Origin: Nostocoides_A vanveenii
Lineage (GTDB): Bacteria; Actinomycetota; Actinomycetes; Actinomycetales; Dermatophilaceae
Direction: 5' to 3'
Length of the DNA stretch: 64,000 nucleotides
NCBI RefSeq assembly: GCF_039531165.1
Contig: NZ_BAAAPN010000047.1
Span: 62,001-126,000, forward strand
This document shows, piece by piece, positions 8,859-17,063 of the stretch. Both the position numbers and the translations under genes were made by a program. The stretch's first letter is position 1. Each line of letters starts with the position of its first letter. The notes beneath the pieces were generated by a model that saw only the letters and a list, made by a program, of their open reading frames with translations, had not been told where the DNA came from and did no database searches.

Positions 8859-9607
8859 GCGAGGCGGATCCCACGCTCCTCGCCGCGGCCGCCGCCGAGA
8901 CGGGGGGTGCCCACCACGAGCCGCACGACGCCGGCGCGATGGGCCGACTGAACTGGCTGCGTGCCGGGGTCCTCGGCGCCAATGACGGCATCGTCTCGAC
9001 GGCGGGCCTGGTTATCGGCGTGGCCGCCGCCACCAACAACCGGGCGGCGATCTTCACCGCCGGCCTCGCGGGTCTGGCCGCGGGCGCCATGAGCATGGCC
9101 GTCGGTGAATACGTCTCGGTGAGCACCCAACGCGACTCCGAACGGGCGATGGTCGCCAAGGAGCGCCTCGAACTGGCCCAACTGCCCCACACCGAGTTGC
9201 TCGAGTTGGCCGAGATCTACGAGGGCAAGGGCCTGCCGCCGAGGTTGGCTCTCGATGTCGCCAAGGCGCTCACGGAACACGATGCCCTGGCCGCGCACGC
9301 CGAGGCCGAGTTGCGCATCGACCCCGACGACTTGACCAATCCCTGGCACGCCGCCATCGCCTCGATGATCTCCTTCACCATGGGCGCACTCCTGCCGTTG
9401 CTGGCCATCCTCAACCCGGCCACGGGTTGGCGCATCCCGGGGACCGTGGTCGTCGTGCTGGTCGCCCTCGCCCTCACCGGCTATATCAGCGCCCGCCTCG
9501 GGGGCGCGGCCATCGGCCGCGCGGTGCTGCGTGTGGTTCTCGGCGGCATCCTGGCGATGGCCGTGACCTATGGCATCGGCCGGCTCTTCGGGACCGCCGT
9601 CTCCTGA
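8855..9607 (+). CDS. VIT1/CCC1-family iron/manganese transporter
   Basis: Integral membrane protein, 250 aa. It begins in ATGA overlap with the dehydratase gene. The family N-terminal signature GRLNWLRAGVLGANDGIVST is followed by AGLVIGVAAA, a cytosolic MAVGEYVSVSTQRDSE helix, and three C-terminal helices. Known members move Fe2+/Mn2+ out of the cytosol or into vacuoles; a metal-detoxification role is inferred. Its 3' end overlaps the convergent malQ gene by 40 nt. Confidence 0.9.
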   Translation: MSEADPTLLAAAAAETGGAHHEPHDAGAMGRLNWLRAGVLGANDGIVSTAGLVIGVAAATNNRAAIFTAGLAGLAAGAMSMAVGEYVSVSTQRDSERAMVAKERLELAQLPHTELLELAEIYEGKGLPPRLALDVAKALTEHDALAAHAEAELRIDPDDLTNPWHAAIASMISFTMGALLPLLAILNPATGWRIPGTVVVVLVALALTGYISARLGGAAIGRAVLRVVLGGILAMAVTYGIGRLFGTAVS

Positions 9608-11721
9608 CGCAACCAGCGGGTGATCCGGCGTGGGCCCGGGCCCCGGGTGAGCATCTCCATGGTCACCAGTTCGCCCGTCGGCCCGGTCAGCGGCAGCTTC
9701 CAATTCGGGTATTCCTTGTCGGTGCCCGGCTGGTTGATCGCCCGGCGGTCGCCGACCAGGTCGGTGACGCTCACCCCGAGCAGCTTGGCCGGGGTCCGGG
9801 CCAGATAGCGGTGCAGCGATTCGACGAACGGCGCGACATCGGCCGAGTCGTGCGGGAGGTCGCGGGCGGCCAGGGCGTCGGCGACCTTGCCGATCGCCTC
9901 CAACTCGTGCTCGCGCTCGACCTCGACCGGCCGAGTGAGCAGCCCGAGTTCCTCTCGGATCGCGACGTGCTCCAGCCCGAGATAGCCGGCGGTCGGCGGG
10001 AGATCGTGGGTGGTCACGCTGGCCAGGCACAGCTCGCGGTAGTGTTCCGGCGGCAAGGGCTGGCCGTCGGCCCACTCGAACCACAGGATCGACGTGCCGA
10101 GGATGCCGCGCTCGAACATGAAGTCGCGCGCGAAGGGCTGCACGACGCCGAGGTCCTCGCCGACAACGACAGCGCCGGCACGGTGGGCCTCCAGGCACAG
10201 GATGCCGATGAGCGCCTCGTGGTCGTAGTGGACGTAGGTGCCGTCCTTCGCTGTCATACCGTCCGGCACCCACCACAGCCGGAAGAGGCCGATGATGTGG
10301 TCGACGCGGATGCCTCCCGCATCGCGGAGCACCGTGCGCAACATGTCGCGATAGGGCGCATAACCCAGTTCGGCGAGCCGGTCGGGCCGCCAGGGCGGCT
10401 GTGACCAATTCTGGCCCATCTGGTTGAACTGATCCGGGGGCGCGCCGACGCTGATGCCCTGGGCGAGCGCGTCGGTCAGGCACCACGTGTCGGCCCCGTC
10501 GGGGTGGACGCCCACCGCCAGGTCGTGGACGACACCGAGCGCCATGCCGGCCTCTTTGGCCAGGTGCTGCGTGCTGGCGAGTTGCTCGGTCAGGATCCAC
10601 TGCAACCAGCAGTAGAAGTCGACATCGGCGCGGTGCTCGTCACGGAACGCGGCGACCGCTTCGCTCGCGGAATCCTGCAGATCGAGCGGCCAGTGACGCC
10701 AGGGCTGTCCGTGCACATCGGCCAGGGCGCACCAGGTCGCGAAGTCGACGAGTCCCTGGCCTTCGCGCTCGCAGAAGCCGTCGAAGGCGCGCTGGCGCCG
10801 GGCGCTGAGGCCACTGGCGTGGACGATCCGCAGCGCCGCGCTCTTGGCCGACCAGGCCGCGTCCCTGTCGATGACGTCGGCGGTGTTGAGCTTGCGGGCG
10901 CGCTTGGCGAGCTTTGCCACCGCCGAACGCCGCGACGAGCGCAGATAGCCGACCTCCGGGATGTCCTCGACCCGGATGTAGACCGGGTTGACGAAGCGCC
11001 GCGTCGTCGGCAGATAGGGCGAGGCCTCCATGGGTGCCGTCGCCTGCGCGGCATGCAGGGGATTGACCAGGACGAAGTCGGCGCCAAGATCGGCCGCCCC
11101 CCACGTCGCGAGGTCGGCGAGGTCCGCGAGATCGCCGATGCCATACGAGTTGGCCGATCGCAGTTGATAGACCTGCGTCATCAACCCGAACATCCGCCGG
11201 TGCGCCAGCCCCGCGGGTAGATCTAGTCGTCCCGGAGTGACGATGAGCGCGGCGGTCGCTGACGGCTCGCTCGCCTCGCCGACGAAGGCGTGCAGGCGGT
11301 GCCAGCCCAGCGGCAGGTCGCCGGGCACCTCGAAGGTCGCCTCCCCGGTCAGCACCTCGTCGACCATGCGCGGCTCGACCCAGTTCTCGACCTGGCGGAC
11401 CGCGACGAGCCCACCCTCCTCGAGTTCGACGACCAGGCCGACGGCCGTGCCGTGCGGAACGTGAACGGCCACGTGCGGCCGCCAGCCCGCGCGGAGCACG
11501 ACGGTCGCCGGCAACGTCCGGCGCCAGTGGCGCAGCCACAGATGGCGATGCGCGTCCACCAACTCGGCGGGTGTCGAAGTCGGGACGCCCAGGGCGTCCA
11601 GGACCTGCCCGATGGTCTCGGCGCTGACCGTCGTATGCCGTCCCTGCCAGTCCCAGAACTCGGTCGCCACACCATAGGCCTGGGCCAGCGCGGTCAACTC
11701 GGGGGAGGGGGTGGCGCACAT
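9568..11721 (-). CDS. malQ: 4-alpha-glucanotransferase (amylomaltase)
   Basis: GH77 enzyme, 717 aa, that transfers maltodextrin segments in glycogen/maltose metabolism. The GH77 catalytic motifs are present: GIRVDHIIGLFRLWW (nucleophile Asp), VVGEDLGVVQ (acid/base Glu) and SVTTHDLPPTAGY. An N-terminal domain of about 160 residues, typical of the long MalQ form, precedes the barrel. ATG 11721 has AAGGAG 9 nt upstream. It is divergent from sigR and convergent, with a 40-nt overlap, with the VIT transporter gene. Confidence 0.95.
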   Translation of the reverse strand: MCATPSPELTALAQAYGVATEFWDWQGRHTTVSAETIGQVLDALGVPTSTPAELVDAHRHLWLRHWRRTLPATVVLRAGWRPHVAVHVPHGTAVGLVVELEEGGLVAVRQVENWVEPRMVDEVLTGEATFEVPGDLPLGWHRLHAFVGEASEPSATAALIVTPGRLDLPAGLAHRRMFGLMTQVYQLRSANSYGIGDLADLADLATWGAADLGADFVLVNPLHAAQATAPMEASPYLPTTRRFVNPVYIRVEDIPEVGYLRSSRRSAVAKLAKRARKLNTADVIDRDAAWSAKSAALRIVHASGLSARRQRAFDGFCEREGQGLVDFATWCALADVHGQPWRHWPLDLQDSASEAVAAFRDEHRADVDFYCWLQWILTEQLASTQHLAKEAGMALGVVHDLAVGVHPDGADTWCLTDALAQGISVGAPPDQFNQMGQNWSQPPWRPDRLAELGYAPYRDMLRTVLRDAGGIRVDHIIGLFRLWWVPDGMTAKDGTYVHYDHEALIGILCLEAHRAGAVVVGEDLGVVQPFARDFMFERGILGTSILWFEWADGQPLPPEHYRELCLASVTTHDLPPTAGYLGLEHVAIREELGLLTRPVEVEREHELEAIGKVADALAARDLPHDSADVAPFVESLHRYLARTPAKLLGVSVTDLVGDRRAINQPGTDKEYPNWKLPLTGPTGELVTMEMLTRGPGPRRITRWLRQETAVPKSRPMP

Positions 11722-11804
11722 CGAGCGGGCTCCTTGTGAATCGGGAACGGCGGGCCGGCGGAGCGCCGGACTAAACGCGGCAAGTCTGTCATGTCGGACC
11801 TCGG

Positions 11805-11830
11805 GGAATACCGCCCGGCTCGTCCGCGCT
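11805..11830 (+). promoter_or_regulatory. Weak candidate SigR-type promoter upstream of sigR
   Basis: GGAAT at 11805-11809 is followed, after 18 nt, by GCT. The established SigR consensus is GGAAT-N18/19-GTT, so one base of the -10 triplet differs. It lies about 95 nt before the sigR start, and autoregulation is known for this family. Low confidence. Confidence 0.25.
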
Positions 11831-11923
11831 GAACTTCACCAGACTCTCGCATCCTGCTCCGGAGGCCCCGTGCTCGTCCTATTGACCCCCTCCCCCGTCG
11901 AAGCGGGGCTAGGCTGGTCGGCA

Positions 11924-12577
11924 ATGACTGCCACCCCACCCACCCCGCCGACCGACGTGTCACCCGAGCCGGAGGTGGATCTCGCGACCGAAACCGCGCA
12001 GGAGCGCCGCGCGCGTTTCGAGGCTCTGGCGATGCCGCTGATCGACCAGCTCTACTCCGCCGCCCTGCGCACCACCCGCAACCCTGCCGACGCCGAGGAC
12101 CTGGTCCAGGAGACTTACGCCAAGGCGTATGCCGCGTTCCACCAGTTCAAACCGGGCACCAACCTCAAGGCCTGGATGTACCGCATCCTGACCAACACCT
12201 ACATCAACACCTACCGCAAGAAGCAGCGCGAACCGCTGCAGTCCGACGCGGCCGAGGTCGAGGACTACCAGCTCGCACGCGCCGAGTCGCACACGTCGCG
12301 CGGCCTGCGCAGCGCGGAGGTCGAGGCGCTGGACCACCTGCCCGACTCCGAGGTCAAGCGGGCGTTGCAGGAGTTGCCGGAGGAGTTCCGTCTGGCGGTC
12401 TATTTCGCCGACGTCGAGGGCTTCGCCTACAAGGAGATCGCCGAGATCATGGGCACCCCGATCGGGACCGTGATGTCGCGCCTACACCGCGGTCGTCGCC
12501 TCCTGCGCGAGCTGCTGGCCGACTATGCCGCCGAGCGCGGCTTCGCTGCCGCCCGCACCGGAGCGGAGGAGTCGTGA
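11924..12577 (+). CDS. sigR: ECF sigma factor, SigR/SigH type (redox and heat stress)
   Basis: Cytosolic sigma factor, 217 aa. Region 2 contains NPADAEDLVQETYAKAY and LKAWMYRILTNTYINTYRKK, typical of the SigR/SigH clade. Region 4 has LPEEFRLAVYFADVEGFAYK and a GTPIGTVMSRLHRGRRLL recognition helix. ATG 11924 gives MTATPPTPPT. An in-frame extension further upstream has no SD. The stop overlaps the GTG of the zinc anti-sigma gene, the classic SigR-RsrA arrangement that senses thiol oxidation. Confidence 0.93.
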   Translation: MTATPPTPPTDVSPEPEVDLATETAQERRARFEALAMPLIDQLYSAALRTTRNPADAEDLVQETYAKAYAAFHQFKPGTNLKAWMYRILTNTYINTYRKKQREPLQSDAAEVEDYQLARAESHTSRGLRSAEVEALDHLPDSEVKRALQELPEEFRLAVYFADVEGFAYKEIAEIMGTPIGTVMSRLHRGRRLLRELLADYAAERGFAAARTGAEES

Positions 12578-12837
12578 GCCACCACCTCGACGAGGCCGAC
12601 TGCTCCGAGGCCCTACACCGCGTCTTCGAATATCTCGACGGTGAAATGGGCTCCGACGACAGCGCCAAGATCGCCGCCCACCTGGCGCATTGTGCCGCTT
12701 GCCTGCAGCAATACGACCTCGACACAATGGTCAAGGCCCTGGTCAAGCGGTCCTGCCCACCAGAGTCGGCACCGACCCACCTGCGCGCGATGATCGTCCA
12801 GCGGATCACCACGATCGAGGTTCGCTACTCCGACTGA
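12574..12837 (+). CDS. rsrA: Zinc-binding anti-sigma factor, RsrA type
   Basis: Redox-sensing anti-sigma factor, 87 aa. The zinc motif is HLAHCAACLQQY (His-x3-Cys-x2-Cys), with additional Cys at DCSEAL and KRSCPPES. Oxidation of the Cys pair releases the sigma factor in the characterised family. GTG 12574 overlaps the sigR TGA by 4 nt and has GGAGGAG just upstream. Confidence 0.92.
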   Translation: MSHHLDEADCSEALHRVFEYLDGEMGSDDSAKIAAHLAHCAACLQQYDLDTMVKALVKRSCPPESAPTHLRAMIVQRITTIEVRYSD

Positions 12838-12897
12838 GCCGCCCACGCCGGCATCCGCCCACCGAGCCGGCCAATGCCGCATACGGCCACCAGACAA

Positions 12898-12930
12898 AAC
12901 GCCGCCGCCCCGTCCCGGGGTGGCGGCGTT
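12898..12930. terminator. Bidirectional terminator between rsrA and bL37
   Basis: A 15-bp stem (AACGCCGCCGCCCCG / CGGGGTGGCGGCGTT, one G-T pair) with a 3-nt loop, between two convergent genes. On the minus strand it is followed by GTTTTG, a short U-tract after the bL37 gene. Confidence 0.75.
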
Positions 12931-12943
12931 GGTGATGCGACGC

Positions 12944-13018
12944 TCAGGCGTTCGGCTTGCGGCCGTGGTTGGCGCCCTTCTTCTTGCGGTCGCGGCGCTT
13001 GCGGGCACGCTTGCTCAT
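12944..13018 (-). CDS. Small ribosomal protein bL37 (24 aa)
   Basis: A 24-residue, very basic peptide starting MSKRARKRRDRKKK and ending NHGRKPNA. Length and pattern match bL37, the tiny 50S protein found in actinobacterial ribosomes (described in mycobacterial ribosome structures). The ATG at 13018 has AGAAGGA 4 nt upstream. A longer in-frame extension exists but lacks family similarity. It is convergent with rsrA, with a shared terminator between them. Confidence 0.88.
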   Translation of the reverse strand: MSKRARKRRDRKKKGANHGRKPNA

Positions 13019-13289
13019 GGTCCTTCTCCATACCGGTGGGGGATGTTCGTGGGTCGCCGACTTAGCGTCCCGATACCGGCCATTCTCCCATAGTTCGCCC
13101 AGACGCCGTTCGCTCGGCCACCCGTGCGCCTGATCTCGGTATGCCGCGTCGCACCCGTGCGTACCGGTCCCGCGCCCGCTCGGTAGGAAAGGCATTTCGC
13201 TGCGTGTCGCCCTGGTGGGAATATTTGGTCAATCGCACCACATCAGCCCGCGATCACGCCCTGATCGCCGACCTCCTCGGAGCCACAGA

Positions 13290-13490
13290 ATGTCGCCTCG
13301 TCGTTTCCTCGCCGGCGCCGTGTTGGCCGCTTCGGCCGTCGTTCTTCCCGCCGGTGTCGCGGCGGCTGACCCGCCCCCGCCCCCGTCACAGGCGGCCACC
13401 CCGGCACCGTGCACGGGAGTCCCCCCGCAGGCCGGTAACGGCAGGTGTGTCCGTCCGGATATCTGGGAATGGACGGTCGAGGGCCAGTAG
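13290..13490 (+). CDS. Small exported protein of unknown function
   Basis: A 66-aa protein. It has a signal peptide (MSPRRFLAGAVLAASAVV) ending near AAADPPPPP, then about 35 residues with two cysteines (PCTGVPP, GRCVRPD) that could form a disulfide. The ATG at 13290 has CGGAG 8 nt upstream. An in-frame longer start at 13215 would bury the signal peptide. It ends 11 nt before a membrane HD-domain gene. No family recognised. Confidence 0.6.
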   Translation: MSPRRFLAGAVLAASAVVLPAGVAAADPPPPPSQAATPAPCTGVPPQAGNGRCVRPDIWEWTVEGQ

Positions 13491-13501
13491 GCTCCCATGG
13501 C

Positions 13502-14803
13502 GTGACCTCCCCGGCGCCCCGGGCCAGCGACGCCTATACGCGTGAGGAGCGCCGCGAGCGCGAGTTCGCCTTGCGCACCGATGCGGTCGTTCTGGCAACG
13601 TCGCTGGCCGCCCTGGTGGCCTTCGGCGCGTCGTGGTTCGTGCTCGACGGGGTGGGTCGGTGGAGCGATGCCCTGGTGCTCGCCCTGGTTGCCGGCATCA
13701 GCAATCTGGCGCGGCGCGACTCCCGGCGCGGGCGCGGACTCTCGCTGACCGGAGCGATCATGCTGGCCGCGATCCCCGTCGGCGCAGGTCTGGGTATCCC
13801 TCTCATCGCGATCGTCGGCGCTGCCGCGAACTGGCGCTCCGTCGGCGCCCAGCGCATCGTCTTCAACGCCGCGACCGGCTGCCTTGCGGGCGTCCTGGCC
13901 GCCATGGTCTATGTGATCCTCGGCGCCCCCGTGGTCCCGGCAGCCGCCCTGGGCGAGACCCGAGGCCTGATCCAGATGGGACTCGGGCTCGTGGTGGGCA
14001 TCATCGTGCAGGCGCTCACCACAGCCACCTTGGTGGCGGGGGTGCTCTGGGCCAGCCGCGGGATCTCGATGCGCACAACCATGCGGGGGCTTTTTCGAGA
14101 GTCCGGCCTGGACTATCTCGCCACCATCGGCTTGGCCTTCCTCATCGTGGTGACGTGGGTGCCCGTCGGGGCCGGCGCCGTGAGCGTGGTCCTGCTGGCG
14201 CCCATATTTGTCGTCAGTCGATTCGCTGTCGCGCAGTGGAGCAATGAGTGGACCGCCCAGGTACGTGCCGTCAGTGCCTTCACCACCGCCATGGACGAGC
14301 GCCATCCCGGTGCGGCGGTCCACGCCGCTGATGTTGCGCGCATCTGCGAATGGATCGCCGATGAGCTGGCGATGAGTTCGGTAGATGCGCAGGCGCTCGG
14401 CCTAGCCGGAGCGCTGCACGGCATCGACGCGCTCGCGCTGCCCAACGGAAGTGGCCGCCGCTCGGCGATCTCCGCACTCGACTCCGTGGACGTGCTGGCC
14501 CCGGCGCTGCCCATCCTGCAGCGCTACCGCGACCCCGACGACGGCGTCGGCCGGCCGCTCCGGCCCGCCCGGGTGCTAGCCGTCGCCGATGCGTATGCAC
14601 GGGTGCGCGCTCGTGACGTGCCCGCCGGTGCGCGCGAGCCGCACCTGCTCGCCTACGGGCGGCTGCTGGAGCAGCAGGACGACCGCTTCGATCCTTCGGT
14701 CATCGCGGCCCTGGGCCGGGTCCTCGAACGCGTCGACCCCCTCGATCGCGGGATCGCTCGGTCCGCCGAGACCGTGGCCGGCGACCCCGGGACGTCCGGA
14801 TGA
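13502..14803 (+). CDS. Membrane protein with degenerate HD-type C-terminal domain
   Basis: A 433-aa protein. Six or seven hydrophobic helices fill residues 25-260, then a cytosolic domain follows. The HD-like helices read HAADVARICEWIADELAMSS and ALHGIDALALP: the metal-binding His-Asp pair is His306-Gly307, so phosphohydrolase activity is doubtful. GTG 13502 was chosen (VTSPAPRAS); the longer frame starts inside the previous gene. Its stop overlaps the ATG of a paralogue with an intact HD. A regulatory or pseudoenzyme role is inferred. Confidence 0.7.
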   Translation: MTSPAPRASDAYTREERREREFALRTDAVVLATSLAALVAFGASWFVLDGVGRWSDALVLALVAGISNLARRDSRRGRGLSLTGAIMLAAIPVGAGLGIPLIAIVGAAANWRSVGAQRIVFNAATGCLAGVLAAMVYVILGAPVVPAAALGETRGLIQMGLGLVVGIIVQALTTATLVAGVLWASRGISMRTTMRGLFRESGLDYLATIGLAFLIVVTWVPVGAGAVSVVLLAPIFVVSRFAVAQWSNEWTAQVRAVSAFTTAMDERHPGAAVHAADVARICEWIADELAMSSVDAQALGLAGALHGIDALALPNGSGRRSAISALDSVDVLAPALPILQRYRDPDDGVGRPLRPARVLAVADAYARVRARDVPAGAREPHLLAYGRLLEQQDDRFDPSVIAALGRVLERVDPLDRGIARSAETVAGDPGTSG

Positions 14804-16062
14804 GCGTGCCGTTGCGCAGCGGCGCGACGGTGGTGCCGGCGTTGGCCGCCGGGATCGTCATCGCCGCCGTCGTGGGGTGGATCCAGTCGGGTCAGGCCGT
14901 GGATCGACGTGCCCTGCCCTTCGTCGCGCTCGCCTTGGTCGTGATCGCCGCGGGCGAACTGGTCCGCCTTGACCTCGGCGATCGGCTCCTGGCGCCGGTG
15001 AGCACGGCGACGGCGGTCGGGCTGGTGTTGGCGCCGCTTGGGCGTGACGGTGGCGGGCTGCCGCTGGCGCAAGCCGTCCTGGCGGTCGCGCTTGGACTGG
15101 CGGCGGGTGGCGCCGTGCTGGCGCTCACCGGGCGCCCGGCGCCACTGAGCGATCTCGCGGCACGCTTCATCGGCGTCGGTTTTGTGGCCGCGCTCGGGAG
15201 AAGCCAGATGTTCGGGCCGGATCTGATCCAGTGGTGGCAGCGACCCGACGTGCCGCGCTGGCTCGGCGCCCTAGCGCTGATCGGCGCGGCCACCGTGGGC
15301 GTCGGCGTCGAGATCGCCCTATGGACCGCCTCGCGCTCACGCACCTGGCGCATCTCCTGGCTGGCGCTGGTCCGCGCCGATCTGGAGCGTTCGGGGGCCG
15401 TCGGCGCGATCATGACCAATGTCGGCGCGCTGATGGCGTTCGCCTACCCGGCCATCGGCGTGTGGGCCCTTCCGCTCTATCTCGTGCCGATCGCCACGGC
15501 GGTCATCGCGCTGCGCCGCGCCCAACGGATCCGCGATATTCAACACCAACTGATCACCGCGCTGTCGCGCCTGAGTGACGAAACCGGTCATACGAACCCT
15601 GGCCATGCGCAGCGCGTCGCCCGGCTCAGCGTGGCCCTGGGGGAGGAACTGGGGCTGGGGCCGTTGGATCTGCTGGCGGTGCGGGACGCCGCCCTGGTCC
15701 ACGACGTCGGGCAGGTCACGCTGGCGGAACCGATCCCGGACGGCGCCACGCTCGGCGCAGCCCCGGCGGAGCAGGCGCAGGTCGTCCTCGACACCGTGCG
15801 CATCATCGAGGCCGCCGGGCTGCCCGAGCCGATGGTCGAAGCGGTGCGCGGGAGCATCGTGCAGTTCCGGCAGTTGCGCGAACAGGGCCAGACGATCCCC
15901 GTGACCGGCCGCATCGTCAAGGTCGCCAATGCCTATGACGACCTGACCCGGGGCCGGCGCTCGGCCCGGGCTGCGGCCCTGGAGCGGATCCACCTGGGCC
16001 TCGGCTACGAATACGACCCGGCCGTGGTCGACGCGCTCGCCCGGGTCACCGAGAACGCCTAA
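14800..16062 (+). CDS. Membrane HD-domain protein (HD-GYP-like)
   Basis: A 420-aa protein. Hydrophobic helices cover residues 10-250. The C-terminal HD domain has HAQRVARLSVALGEELGL and VHDVGQVTLAEPIP (His301-Asp302) and a later IVKVANAYDDLTRG, a pattern shared with HD-GYP phosphodiesterases, although no GYP triad is seen. It could hydrolyse a nucleotide signal; the substrate is not inferable. It starts in ATGA overlap with the degenerate paralogue, so the two are probably co-translated and may pair in the membrane. Confidence 0.72.
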   Translation: MSVPLRSGATVVPALAAGIVIAAVVGWIQSGQAVDRRALPFVALALVVIAAGELVRLDLGDRLLAPVSTATAVGLVLAPLGRDGGGLPLAQAVLAVALGLAAGGAVLALTGRPAPLSDLAARFIGVGFVAALGRSQMFGPDLIQWWQRPDVPRWLGALALIGAATVGVGVEIALWTASRSRTWRISWLALVRADLERSGAVGAIMTNVGALMAFAYPAIGVWALPLYLVPIATAVIALRRAQRIRDIQHQLITALSRLSDETGHTNPGHAQRVARLSVALGEELGLGPLDLLAVRDAALVHDVGQVTLAEPIPDGATLGAAPAEQAQVVLDTVRIIEAAGLPEPMVEAVRGSIVQFRQLREQGQTIPVTGRIVKVANAYDDLTRGRRSARAAALERIHLGLGYEYDPAVVDALARVTENA

Positions 16063-16064
16063 AC

Positions 16065-16074
16065 GGGGGGGGGG
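16065..16074 (+). repeat. Ten-G homopolymer tract
   Basis: Ten consecutive G, two bases after the HD-protein stop codon and 61 bases before the convergent sodN stop. Such a tract is prone to slippage, but here it lies outside coding sequence. Confidence 0.8.
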
Positions 16075-16135
16075 CTGGCGCGCACCCGCCGCTTAGGCGC
16101 TCGGTGACCTTCGGGCGACCGGGTCTGCGGTCTGC

Positions 16136-16534
16136 TCAGGCCTTCTTGGTGTCGGCGAAGATCGTCGCGATCTCGTCGATCTTGGCCAGCAGCTGGTCGG
16201 CGACGTCGACATCGAAGCTGCCCTTGGTGCCACTGGCGCCGGCGAGCTTGGTGGCCTCGTTGACCAGGGTGTGCAGGTTCGGGTACTTCTCGAAATGCGG
16301 GGCCTTGAAGTAGTCGGTCCACAGCACCCACAGGTGGTGCTTGACCAACTCGGAGCGCTGCTCCTTGATGATCGCGGCCCGCACTCGGAAGTCGGGGTCG
16401 TCGTTGTCGGCAACCTTGGTGCAGATCGCCTTGAGGGATTCGGCCTCGATGCGCGCCTGCGCGGGGTCGTAGACACCGCAGGGCAGGTCGCAGTGGGCGC
16501 TGACGGTCGGGATGCGAATGAGTCGGCGGAACAT
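16136..16534 (-). CDS. sodN: Nickel superoxide dismutase
   Basis: A 132-aa precursor. A 13-residue leader (MFRRLIRIPTVSA) is followed by the nickel hook HCDLPCGVYDPAQ: His1, Cys2 and Cys6 of the mature enzyme bind Ni. The rest (four-helix bundle, ELVKHHLWVLWTDYFK) is standard for NiSOD. Activity requires cleavage before the His, the job of SodX encoded 56 nt upstream. AGAGGA SD upstream. The two genes probably form a sodX-sodN transcript. Confidence 0.97.
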   Translation of the reverse strand: MFRRLIRIPTVSAHCDLPCGVYDPAQARIEAESLKAICTKVADNDDPDFRVRAAIIKEQRSELVKHHLWVLWTDYFKAPHFEKYPNLHTLVNEATKLAGASGTKGSFDVDVADQLLAKIDEIATIFADTKKA

Positions 16535-16590
16535 GATGTCCTCTCAGTGCTTGGCCGGGCGAGCCGGACGCGGATCGCTCGCGATCAAAC

Positions 16591-16968
16591 CTACCCGGCC
16601 GATCGCCTCGGCAGCCGGAGCGGGGGCGGCCAGAGTCGGCACGCGACCACCGCGAGCACGTCACTGCTGGCCACCGAACCGAAGAGCCAGCTGTCGGCTC
16701 CGACCGAGGGATTGTCGCGCTCGAGCCACCAGCGCGCCGGGTCCGCGGGATCGCGCCCCGCGAGCCGTTTGACGGCAACCGGGCGCGGTGTGCCGTCGCG
16801 TTCGGCCGGGAGCCGGGCGATCACCAGAGCGCCCGAGCTCAGCCGACGGGTGCGACGGATCAGCAGCAGATCGCCCGGCCACAGTGTCGGCGACATGGAG
16901 TGGCCTTCGACACGAACCACCCCGATCGGCGCCGGCAGGTATGACACGATGCCTAACGTTACGGTCAT
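16591..16968 (-). CDS. sodX: SodX: S26-family peptidase that matures NiSOD
   Basis: About 125 aa. The S26 signal-peptidase motifs are GHSMSPTLWPGDLLL (catalytic Ser) and PVAVKRLAGRDP (catalytic Lys). No clear membrane anchor is seen, fitting the cytosolic SodX subgroup. ATG 16968 (MTVTLGIVSYLPAPIG) was chosen because the longer frame overlaps the divergent malic enzyme start. The SD is weak. It sits directly upstream of sodN on the same strand. Confidence 0.9.
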   Translation of the reverse strand: MTVTLGIVSYLPAPIGVVRVEGHSMSPTLWPGDLLLIRRTRRLSSGALVIARLPAERDGTPRPVAVKRLAGRDPADPARWWLERDNPSVGADSWLFGSVASSDVLAVVACRLWPPPLRLPRRSAG

Positions 16969-17063
16969 CCCCGTGGCGCCATCCGGGCCCACCCGCCCGG
17001 AATCCGACGTGGCCCGGCGCCCACGATCAGTCTGCCCTGCTGTCTCGATTGGAGCCCGTAACC

